A DNA stretch of 23,207 nucleotides, from assembly GCA_000969725.1 (NCBI GenBank), contig JXSR01S063480.1. One strand, written 5' to 3'. The notes beneath the pieces were generated by a model. It worked only from the letters and a program-made list of their open reading frames with translations, did not search any database and was not told the DNA's origin. The DNA is from Ophiothrix spiculata. Its lineage: Eukaryota > Echinodermata > Ophiuroidea > Amphilepidida > Ophiotrichidae. The position numbers and the translations under genes were made by a program. Position 1 is the stretch's first letter. Every line of letters begins with the position of its first letter. Below are positions 19,501 to 23,207 of this stretch, in pieces.

Positions 19501-21997
19501 TTGGTTGGTTTATTTGTTAAGTAGAATCTATTCTGTCCATATGCATCCATATTGGAGAACTGAGCTTTTCAGCTTTCGATACTCTAACGAGTTTTATTTT
19601 CAGAGCTGTAGTTTGTGTGCTATTTGTTCGGGTTTTTTTTTTCATTGTTCCATTACTCACCTCTAGATTGTAAATATTTGAGCTGACCCTGCATTTTGGT
19701 GTTGTCTTTGTCCAGTAAATTATTAAGTTTGAGAACCTTATCATACTGTAATGAGAGAAAAATAACATTCCTGTAATATTAAAATGATAAAATTTTGCTT
19801 CAATATATGGGGTAATGCTAAACCAAATTTGAGTACCCCCAGGGTAAAAGGTTGCTATGGACCTGGGATAATGCTTAGTGGAATGGAGCTTACTTAATTG
19901 GGCCACTTTTTTGCAAAGAGAATAAAACAATTAAAAAGTGGATGATATATTTTAATTAACTTTTTGCACAACTTTACAGCAGCATCATTTTTGATATGGT
20001 GGATTACTGCTTTTTCATTTTGGGTAATATGCATGGTCAAGCACTCAAAGAGTCTTGATTTTTTTACCTTTAACGCCATAGGTCTTTGTGCGCATACATC
20101 ATATGCTTATAGTACTATAAAAAAAACCCTGTTCATTCTGGGTGTGACCAAATCCCACCATGCGTGAACATCAAACCCGGACATAAAACCAATCAAATCA
20201 ATTATCAAATTACACAGCAACAGAACAGTCCAATCACGTAAGCTCACAAGTATCACATAACTTGCGTGTGATCTTTAACCTTGGCGCACAAGACGCATTT
20301 AAGGTTTTCTTCAGGTGACTTTAGTATGCCAACCTATGTTTTGTCCGGGTAATTATATGTTTTAATGAGACATCCAAGGTTTATGCTGCCTCTGATATTT
20401 GAATCAAATGTATTTTCAAATATAATAAAATGTTTTATCACGTACCTCTATTTTTGTCTTATCCAGGATTGCGACTGTCGACTCGTGGGTCTTGGATAAT
20501 TTATCATGACGTTCTGTCAAGTCATTATACTTCTGTTCAAAGTCCTGTTAGAAATAAGAAAACATAAATGATGTTATTTTATAATGTACGAGAAATATAA
20601 AGTGCATATTAAATATGCTACAAAGGGCCATCAGTGCATTTTTGCAGTATGGATGTGCTGCCCTGTTTCCCAGGGGCAGTGCCAGGGTTTATTGTTAAGG
20701 AGGGGCAACAGACATTTGAGATCCAAAAAGTATTCCCTAAATTTTGACATAGATGTTGAAAACTTTTTTGATGTCTTTTTATTTTTTGGAAAATCCGTTC
20801 TGATCCCCTCCCCCCCCCCCCCCCTTGCTGCCGCCTCTATTGTTTCCATCATTTTCAAATGTACCATATATCACAGGAAAATTTAGATCAACTTCAAAAG
20901 CCTGCGCGTCATACATTATGTCAAAATCATGCTGAATTTGTTCATTGTGTATATATTTGGTAATACCCCATGGCATAAGTTGATCATGGCCGAGCGGTTA
21001 GAAGCACTGGGCTTATAAATACAGATGTTTTGGGTTTGAGTCCCGGTTGGCACTGCTGGTTGGACCGTGTCTCCTTGGGCAAGAAACTTTACTCTAATTG
21101 CTCTGTGGTTCCGAAGTCATGTTAAACCGTTGGTCCCCTGTGCGAATGCTCCTTCATGGGGTGCTGCATACAGTGTTTACCTGGTGAATCATGGTAATAC
21201 CTAAAAAGTTCCCCTAAATGACTTTCAATAGTTGAATTTCTGAGGTTAAGTTGCATGCAAAGAAAGGCAGAAATGCTTTTGCAAAGAGACCAAAATATGA
21301 CCAAGCTTCTGTATTTGTTTGTCTGCTTTTTGATAGTAAATACATGGCTACCCAAATGCAAAAATGTTACTTAAAAATCCATCATTCTATTGAATCTGCT
21401 CAGGCCATGGAATGCCCTAAGGCTTGTGGGACATCTATCTATCTATGTCGACCGCGGTCGGAAGCCATGATGAATTTTCTCCACTGCTGTCTGTTTAGCA
21501 TGAGTTTGAGAAGTTCGTTTTGATCAATGCCTGCATCCTGTGTAAGAAGTACTGGGTATGTCAGCCTTGGTCTTCCCTGTGCACGTGTCCCTTGGGTGGG
21601 AGTCCAGAACACTAGTCCAGACACTGGTTCCTCAAGCCGTCTAGCACAGTGAGCAGCAAAGTTAAGGCGGCGACCTCTCACTATTTCTGATACTCAACTC
21701 AAAATACTAAAATTGGTACACTAGCACAAATTATGTGTTAATTAGTATCATGATTATTCTTCTCTGTAGTTGATGGAATTTTTACAATGTACCAAAATTG
21801 GCCACATCAGGAGCTAATGGCCCGGTACAGATGGCACATCTTATTGTCAATGGTGGAAATCCACAAGACTCCCAAGACAAATAGAGTTATTTCTGAAGCA
21901 TGAACCTACCTCTCTCAAAGCTGTTTCTTTCTCTAGTGATGCTTTTGTATCATTCAATTCATCCATGGTGTCGGCAAATGCTTTCATTTCATGTTCC
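7476..21997 (-). CDS. Coiled-coil protein with C-terminal CAP-Gly domain (10 exons seen; 5' end outside window)
   Basis: Join (- strand, 5' to 3'): 21910-21997, 20446-20544, 19661-19745, 18215-18278, 16891-17062, 15038-15423, 12549-12666, [missing exon(s)], 10088-10198, 8622-8728, 7476-7583. All introns are GT-AG and every visible join keeps phase except 12549/10198. The order in the protein is: about 275 residues of charged heptad-rich coiled coil, a basic Gly/Arg patch (EGGGGRRVARGK), a Ser/Asn-rich linker, a CAP-Gly-like domain (TGVVKFVGKMD ... YVGLKLDDPIGDTDG ... GKRYFNVNMKHGKLVR), and a 35-residue tail ending LIRVI. CAP-Gly domains bind tubulin/EB C-termini, so a microtubule or centrosome role is likely by inference. 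The usual GKNDG is GDTDG and the usual Trp before VG is Tyr, so ligand binding may differ. Most familiar CAP-Gly proteins (CLIP1, DCTN1) carry the domain at the N-terminus; I could not match this order to a named family. Confidence 0.85.
8030..8670 (-). repeat. 52-bp tandem array derived from an exon-intron junction (12 units plus the founder end)
   Basis: On the + strand, units start at GATAGCATTGAT: 8030, 8082, 8134, 8186, 8238, 8290 (41 bp, short), 8331, 8383, 8435, 8487, 8539 and 8591, with a partial start at 8643 inside the coding exon. Read on the - strand, each unit is GGCAAACTAGTCCG...CCTAAGGTAA, the end of the second CAP-Gly exon plus its donor. Eleven units keep the GT donor AAG/GTAAGG; the one farthest from the exon has AAG/GCAAGG. 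Units near the exon share exon-like bases (ATTCGG, GGGTTC), while distal units share derived ones (ATGCGG, GGATTC). Confidence 0.95.
8622..8728 (-). CDS. CAP-Gly gene exon: second half of the CAP-Gly domain, with tandemly amplified donor
   Basis: Acceptor TTTTCAATCTAG, 107 nt, donor CCTAAG/GTAAGG. Phase 1 in, phase 0 out. It encodes (I)GDTDGVINGKRYFNVNMKHG then KLVRINAILSVLNPK, matching GKNDGxVxGxRYFxCxxxHGxFVR of CAP-Gly domains. The split codon rebuilds as Ile (A + TT). Its last ~48 bases plus GTAA are the founder of the 52-bp array at 8030-8670. Reading through the donor meets a stop after 23 codons, so splicing at this first donor is the productive choice. Confidence 0.88.
8729..10087 (-). 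other. Intron between the two CAP-Gly exons, nothing recognised
   Basis: The intron is GTAAGT (10082-10087) to TCTAG (8729-8733). A reading frame on the opposite strand at 9101-9421 (106 codons) has no recognisable domain. GC-richer words sit at about 9302-9400 (GCACTCGCGCAGCGTCGG, CATGGCGCCCACGTGGCG), possibly the end of an unidentified repeat. Confidence 0.5.
10088..10198 (-). CDS. CAP-Gly gene exon: first half of the CAP-Gly domain
   Basis: Acceptor TTTGTGTAACAG, 111 nt, donor CCTA/GTAAGT. Phase 1 in, phase 1 out. It encodes SCKTNDILTGVVKFVGKMDK then EKTDHRLYVGLKLDDP. TGVVKFVG and YVGLKLDDP match the CAP-Gly pattern TGxVRFVG...W(A/V)GVELDEP. The phase does not fit the exon at 12549-12666, so another exon contributing 1 mod 3 bases is needed between them. 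Confidence 0.88.
10199..10935 (-). other. Intron left of the gap, nothing certain
   Basis: No exon with matching phase was found. There are short direct repeats: AGGGCTGGTTGCTCAAA occurs twice (10610-10650) and GTCTACCTTTT twice (about 10720-10746). Otherwise featureless AT-rich sequence. Confidence 0.5.
10936..11290. other. Assembly gap (355 N)
   Basis: A run of N. It lies inside the CAP-Gly gene, between two exons whose phases do not fit, so it is the prime place for the missing exon. Any reading frame called across it is meaningless. Confidence 1.
11291..11426. repeat. Chimeric patch: exact copies of 13736-13830 and 12418-12458 joined end to end
   Basis: 11291-11385 is base-for-base the same as 13736-13830 (part of the family A element). 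11386-11426 is the same as 12418-12458 and 12567-12607 (part of the Ser-rich exon and its copy). The join at 11385/11386 and the start at the gap edge have no transposon-like ends. Confidence 0.9.
11427..12399 (-). other. Intron, nothing recognised
   Basis: AT-rich, with a C run at about 11772-11784. No exon satisfying the needed phase could be identified. The reading frame continuing past the donor of the duplicate exon (12253-12399) is intronic read-through. Confidence 0.45.
12400..12517 (-). pseudogene. Tandem copy of the Ser-rich exon lacking its splice acceptor
   Basis: 118 bp aligned without gaps to 12549-12666, differing at only a few bases; the one amino-acid change is Gln to His in SSR(Q/H)DAWDM. 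The donor CGCAAA/GTAAGT is intact. Where the true exon has CTAG in front of CTCTCC, this copy has a C-rich tract on the + strand (GTGCCCCCC..., 12518-12532), so no AG acceptor exists. It cannot be added after exon 7, because that frame reaches TAG after eight codons. It is either a dead exon duplication or an allelic/assembly duplicate. Confidence 0.8.
12549..12666 (-). CDS. CAP-Gly gene exon 7 in window: Ser/Asn-rich linker
   Basis: Acceptor CTTTTCTAG, 118 nt, donor CGCAAA/GTAAGT. Phase 2 in (one base completes AGC with the previous exon), phase 0 out. It encodes SPTLMRHSSRQDAWDM then SSSSNSSGPPSTVSNSSQRH and ERK, a low-complexity, probably disordered and phosphorylatable linker between coiled coil and CAP-Gly. 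A near-identical copy without acceptor lies at 12400-12517, and a 41-bp piece recurs at 11386-11426. Confidence 0.85.
12667..13675 (-). other. Intron, with a possible old CGCTAAA-type repeat
   Basis: Part of the intron between the exons at 15038 and 12666. At about 13244-13370, TTAATTTCGCTAGACAG, ATTCGCTAAATTAAATCC and AGATTAGCGAAATGAAATCC suggest a decayed MITE-like repeat. Nothing else is recognised. Confidence 0.45.
13676..14931. mobile_element. Inverted-repeat element, family A (copy 2), interrupted by a nested TTAA element
   Basis: The termini are inverted: TGACCCGTCATATCGAAAGG (13676-13695) against the right end reading TATCTTTCAATAAGACGGGA-CA. The outer sequence matches 55-490 on both sides of the nested palindrome. 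ACATTT flanks both sides (about 13669-13674 and 14931-14936), a possible 6-bp target duplication if the element is taken as GTGACC...GGGAC. Relative to copy 1 it also carries an extra ~120 bp segment (about 13790-13911) bounded by TGCTTTTGG words. Confidence 0.82.
13998..14719. mobile_element. Near-perfect ~720-bp palindromic element with TTAA target duplication
   Basis: It is bounded by TTAA (13998-14001 and 14716-14719). The ends are TTAAGGGCACAGTTAACCCC and its complement GGGGTTAACTGTGCCCTTAA. The two arms of about 350 bp pair almost throughout (roughly 95% by eye), with a centre near 14355 (AAAATGATTTTTTGGTCATTTT). It is inserted in family A element copy 2. TTAA duplication fits piggyBac-type insertion, though GGGCAC is not a classic piggyBac end. 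No transposase is present. In the host intron it would fold as one long hairpin. Confidence 0.9.
15038..15423 (-). CDS. CAP-Gly gene exon 6 in window: largest coiled-coil exon
   Basis: Acceptor GTCATCACAG, 386 nt, donor TTCAAG/GTAATT. Phase 0 in, phase 2 out. It encodes ELDKVPILQKEMDAVNAKMQ at the start, then MEKELARLPALEEELELANS and LKQLLIGKDRLVMKKSQELE. The coil ends in a glutamate/glycine/arginine hinge (EDEGGGGRRVARGK) followed by NNVGGVKIMRMDS. An ATG (codon 'ATGTCATC...') upstream of the acceptor is intronic; this is an internal exon and not a start. Confidence 0.9.
15478..15992. mobile_element. Inverted-repeat element (family C) hosting a nested MITE
   Basis: The left end, AGGCCAAAAATAAAAAAATG then TTGACTTGCCCTTTAATGG, is inverted at the right end (CGCAAAGGGCAAGTCAACAA then CCTTTTTAGGCCT). 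GGTCGGTCGGATC on the left has a counterpart TTTTGGGTCGGTCGC on the right. Non-coding. The interior is interrupted by 15651-15833. Confidence 0.75.
15651..15833. mobile_element. pogo/Tigger-like MITE with TA target duplication
   Basis: The left end CAGTAGAAACTCATTATAAC(GAA) is inverted at the right end (TTTTGTTATGAGTTTCTACTG). It is flanked by TA on both sides (15649-15650, 15834-15835). CAGT...ATAACG(A) termini with a TA duplication are the known signature of pogo-type Tc1/mariner MITEs. 183 bp, non-coding, nested in family C. Confidence 0.85.
15993..16490 (-). other. Intron with a TACTGTAAA/TTTTCGC repeat remnant
   Basis: At 16140-16325, TTACTGTAAACATGGTTATT is followed by TTTCGCCAAAAATTAATTTT-CGCC and later by GCTCGCGAAAATAGG. 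This style of sequence occurs as a dispersed MITE-like repeat in invertebrate genomes; the right terminus is not visible here. Nothing else is recognised. Confidence 0.5.
16491..16570 (-). mobile_element. tRNA-derived SINE fragment (B box)
   Basis: On the - strand, AGGTCCCAGGTTCGAATCC with B box GGTTCGAATCC (complement of 16501-16511), preceded by TTTGTGGTGCAAG, looks like a tRNA T arm and variable region. No intact A box or acceptor stem is present, so it is not a functional tRNA. About 60 bp further right, GTTGCAGCTAACTC(T/C)AGTTTGTGACTTATAAT occurs twice (16561-16636). Confidence 0.55.
16571..16890 (-). other. Intron upstream of the donor of exon 16891, unassigned
   Basis: A GC-richer stretch at 16720-16860 (TGCCTTGTCCAAGCAGCG, GTCCATGGGAGGGTGCCG) resembles the body of a SINE-like repeat but lacks promoter boxes. 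No coding signal beyond exon 16891-17062. Confidence 0.4.
16891..17062 (-). CDS. CAP-Gly gene exon 5 in window: coiled coil
   Basis: Acceptor TTTTTTTCAG, 172 nt, donor AAAAG/GTAAGA. Phase 2 in, phase 0 out. It encodes 57 residues including TSVRERDYEIIDLKEKLETT and KIDDLHQQVRYEMKRNEKME, a long charged coiled coil with two cysteines (RCERAKCED). Confidence 0.88.
17063..17496 (-). other. Intron, nothing recognised
   Basis: GATTGGTTGATTGGTAATT and similar short T/G repeats at about 17201-17260. No exon. Confidence 0.45.
17497..17861. mobile_element. hAT-like MITE, family B copy 2
   Basis: The left end CCCAGGGGGCCACTGAGCTA is inverted at the right end (CATCTGAGTGGCCACCCTGGG). GTGTACATATG and CATATGTGTTCATCA lie just inside. 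It is homologous in the same orientation to 5003-5388, including GGTGTTTTTTCAAAACC and TTGGGGGTATTTTGTAAACC. The flanks are A-rich, so the target duplication cannot be defined. Confidence 0.82.
17862..18214 (-). other. Intron, nothing recognised
   Basis: AT-rich sequence between the MITE and the donor at 18214. No repeat ends or exon were seen. Confidence 0.45.
18215..18278 (-). CDS. CAP-Gly gene exon 4 in window: coiled coil
   Basis: Acceptor TTTTTTTTCAG, 64 nt, donor CACCCA/GTGAGT. Phase 1 in, phase 2 out. It encodes (V)SEMERTEANLEALREVLRST. A palindromic MITE (18308-18494) ends only about 30 bases upstream of this acceptor, that is, within the branch-point region. Confidence 0.83.
18308..18494. 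mobile_element. 187-bp palindromic MITE close to a splice acceptor
   Basis: The left end TATAGACCATTCCTATAATT(GACATAC) is inverted at the right end (GTATGTCAATTATAGGAATGGTCTATA). A second inner inverted pair is GGGGTAAATCCACAGAATCG with GAATTCAAT-type spacing and CTGTGGATTTACCCC. Terminal TA suggests a Tc1/mariner-type insertion, by inference. It ends ~30 bases upstream of the acceptor of exon 18215-18278. Confidence 0.82.
18653..19263. mobile_element. Diverged palindromic element related to the TTAA palindrome
   Basis: The left, AACAAAACATGTGACATTAA then GGCTGGGGTA, is inverted at the right (TACCCCAGCC then TTACTGTCACATGTTTTGTT). The arms share with 13998-14719 the words GAATCTAGAAA, ATGTCTAGGAA and CAAATTTTTGATTTT. 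A TTAA borders GGCTGGGG on the left and TTAC on the right, so the core element may be about 18668-19244. The arms are clearly more diverged than in the other palindrome. Confidence 0.78.
19264..19660 (-). other. Intron, nothing recognised
   Basis: G run at 19309-19318 and a TTGGTTGGTTGGTTTATTTG simple repeat at about 19497. No exon. Confidence 0.45.
19661..19745 (-). CDS. CAP-Gly gene exon 3 in window: coiled coil
   Basis: Acceptor CTCATTACAG, 85 nt, donor CTAGAG/GTGAGT. Phase 0 in, phase 1 out. It encodes YDKVLKLNNLLDKDNTKMQG then QLKYLQSR, with leucines at coiled-coil a/d-type spacing. Confidence 0.83.
19746..20445 (-). other. Intron, nothing recognised
   Basis: AT-rich. Overlapping antisense reading frames at 19894-20167 have no recognisable content. 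No repeat ends were found. Confidence 0.45.
20446..20544 (-). CDS. CAP-Gly gene exon 2 in window: coiled coil
   Basis: Acceptor TTTCTAACAG, 99 nt (33 codons, phase 0-0), donor ATAGAG/GTACGT. It encodes DFEQKYNDLTERHDKLSK then THESTVAILDKTKIE. The typical coiled-coil composition continues the previous exon without a break. As a symmetric exon it could be skipped without a frameshift. Confidence 0.85.
20545..20981 (-). other. Intron with unidentified repeat and long C run
   Basis: At about 20670-20840, GGGGCAGTGCCAGGGTTTAT leads to CCCCTCCCCCCCCC and TTGCTGCCGCC, resembling a dispersed repeat that I cannot classify. The C run (about 20808-20823) is a likely length-error site. Confidence 0.4.
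20982..21205 (+). mobile_element. tRNA-derived SINE
   Basis: The A box TGGCCGAGCGGTTAGA (from 20987) and B box GGTTTGAGTCC (21033-21043) are correctly spaced for a polymerase III internal promoter. GCCGAGCGG points to a class II (Leu/Ser-like) tRNA parent. A SINE body with CCTTGGGCAAGAAACTTTAC (21075-21094) follows. The acceptor stem does not pair, so this is not a working tRNA. The 3' end is approximate. Confidence 0.8.
21429..21681 (-). pseudogene. Non-LTR retrotransposon (LINE) C-terminal fragment with ATAG tail
   Basis: The - strand frame reads RRLNFAAHCARRLEEPVSGL, then TRAQGRPRLTY and NRQQWRKFIM. These match the conserved tail of many LINE reverse transcriptases (RRLxFAGHCxRxxEEPVS...GRPxxTY...RxxWRxxI). 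The stop falls inside a short (ATAG)n tail (complement of about 21434-21446), as expected for a LINE 3' end. Everything upstream is missing (5' truncation); stops precede the fragment. It is in the same orientation as the host gene, inside an intron. Confidence 0.8.
21682..21909 (-). other. Intron, nothing recognised
   Basis: Short AT-rich sequence between the LINE fragment and the donor GTAGGTT of exon 21910-21997. Confidence 0.45.
21910..21997 (-). CDS. CAP-Gly gene exon 1 in window: coiled coil
   Basis: Acceptor TCTTCCAG, 88 nt, donor GAGAG/GTAGGTT. It enters needing two bases from an unseen upstream exon and ends in phase 0. It encodes EHEMKAFADTMDELND and TKASLEKETALRE, a charged helix with heptad spacing. 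No upstream exon could be found in 21998-23207. Confidence 0.82.
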
Positions 21998-22333
21998 CTG
22001 GAAGAAAAAATTCAACATTTTGAGCTGATTTAATTTGTGTTGTTTGTTTGTTTACATTGAAGATGCCAATAAAGTTATGAATAGCTATCTATAAAATGAT
22101 GTAAGCTATCAATAATGACATAAGTTAGTATTGAAATATATTATTACCCGGTTAAGACTGGTAGTAAGCTCCAACAAACAGCCAATTAGGCTATCGATCT
22201 TGTCTAAACATACAGGTTGTATTTAGTAGGTTTTGCTAATAGTTTTACTGCTCTAATTTACTGTCTTTGTTTATGAATATTTTATTTGGTAGTGTATCTT
22301 AAGTTTAGAAGAGTTTCTAGCTAACAACCTGCA
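21998..22333 (-). other. Intron upstream of the first visible exon, nothing recognised
   Basis: No exon ending in phase 2 was found here. Confidence 0.45.
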
Positions 22334-22862
22334 TGTTTTGTTGCATGCCTACATAGAAGTTTGGTGCATATCTTTGTGTCTAGGCCCCCCCCCCACCTTT
22401 CTCCTCCCCTTATCATGCCTATCTGTGTGTAAGAGCTGCTTGTTGCATGCCTACATAGACGTTTTGTGCATATCTTTGTGTCTTGCCCCATGCCTCCCTC
22501 CTTTCCCTCCACCTCCCTCCCCAGTTTTAATGTCCCATGCCTAACTGTTATATGCATATTTGTAAGAGCAGATTGTTTCACGCGTACATAGAAGTTTGGT
22601 GCGTATCTTTGTGTCTGACCCCCTACCTCCCCCCTCGATCCCCTCTTCTTCCTCCTTCCCCATTTAATTTCACCCTACCTACCTGTGCGTAAGAGCTGCT
22701 TGTTGCATGCATACATAGAAGTCCAGTGTGTATCTTTGTGTCTTGCCCCATACCACCCTCCACCTCCCTCCCGTTTTAATTCTCCAATGCATACCTGTTT
22801 GTAAGAGCTGCTTGTTGCATGCGTACATAGAAGTTTGGTGCGTATCTTTGCGTCTGGCCTGT
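22334..22862. repeat. Tandem repeat, ~112-132 bp period, about five units
   Basis: Unit starts at TAAGAGC: 22430, 22563, 22690 and 22802, with a partial first unit from 22334. Each has a conserved half (TTGTTGCATGC-TACATAGAAGT-TTGGTGCGTATCTTTGTGTC) and a variable pyrimidine-rich half (CCCCC-, CCTCC-rich). The strand asymmetry, pyrimidines on + and purines on -, runs through all units. Confidence 0.88.
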
Positions 22863-23207
22863 CCTCTTGTTGAACCAAAAGGAACCTACTTGAGGTGTGT
22901 ATAAATGACACCATTCAAACTAAAAAAGAAGGAAAGAAGAATTAAATCAGAAAAAAATATGTTGAGATGATTTTAGGATCTCTGTGATTTTTGGGAAGTT
23001 GATAACCAAGTCCATTTAACCACATGCCATCACATCTGAATTGGCAAAATAGCCTTTTAACTCTTTCACTCCAAAGCCGTTCTGAGTGGCTCACAGAAAC
23101 TTTACCTTATGATAGCATACGATAATTGTATAGCACCAGGGTTTTTCTCTTTGCTAATAAAAATGATGGTGCTAGATAGCTCTTTGTTTCAACTGCTTGC
23201 TAGTGAA
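22863..23207 (-). other. Presumed intron, nothing recognised
   Basis: AT-rich. The splice-like CATAAG/GTAAAG on the - strand near 23105 has stops in every plausible upstream frame, so no exon is proposed. Confidence 0.4.

Noticed and set aside
19894..20167. Antisense pair of ~61-67 codon reading frames
   Set aside because: AT-rich intronic sequence, no conserved motif and no splice context.
20982..21055. Functional tRNA gene
   Set aside because: A and B boxes are present, but the acceptor and anticodon stems do not pair properly and a SINE body follows.
22321..22914. Reading frames in the tandem repeat on both strands
   Set aside because: They follow the repeat unit and have no independent coding signal.

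Overview
The window looks like a piece of an AT-rich, intron-rich metazoan nuclear genome. The reasons are GT-AG introns with in-phase exons, a nuclear-encoded mitochondrial ribosomal protein, a coiled-coil/CAP-Gly gene, tRNA-derived SINEs, LINE tails and many palindromic non-autonomous DNA transposons. A marine invertebrate, possibly a non-vertebrate deuterostome, is a low-confidence guess. There is one 355-base assembly gap (10936-11290).

Two protein genes face each other tail to tail. On the + strand, 930-1119 and 2357-2593 are the last two exons of MRPL3 (mitochondrial uL3); its 5' part lies left of the window. On the - strand, ten exons running from 21997 down to 7476 encode the C-terminal ~445 residues of a coiled-coil protein. 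It has a Ser-rich linker, a divergent CAP-Gly domain near the C-terminus and a short tail; its 5' part lies right of the window. Exon phases join perfectly except between the Ser-rich exon (12549-12666) and the first CAP-Gly exon (10088-10198), so at least one exon is missing there, probably in the N gap. I do not recognise this gene as a known orthologue.

Almost everything else is repeat-derived. There are piggyBac-like TTAA elements (6448-6971; a ~720 bp near-perfect palindrome at 13998-14719; a diverged relative at 18653-19263), a pogo-like MITE nested in another inverted-repeat element (15478-15992), and two copies of a hAT-like MITE (5003-5388, 17497-17861). Several further inverted-repeat elements, tRNA-derived SINEs and LINE 3' fragments are also present.

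The most striking feature is a 52-bp tandem array (8030-8670). Its unit was copied from the 3' end of the second CAP-Gly exon together with its splice donor, so the pre-mRNA would carry twelve consecutive candidate 5' splice sites. Other oddities are a tandem copy of the Ser-rich exon that lost its acceptor, a chimeric patch beside the gap made of two exact copies of sequence found elsewhere in the same gene, and a tandem duplication across the MRPL3 stop codon.
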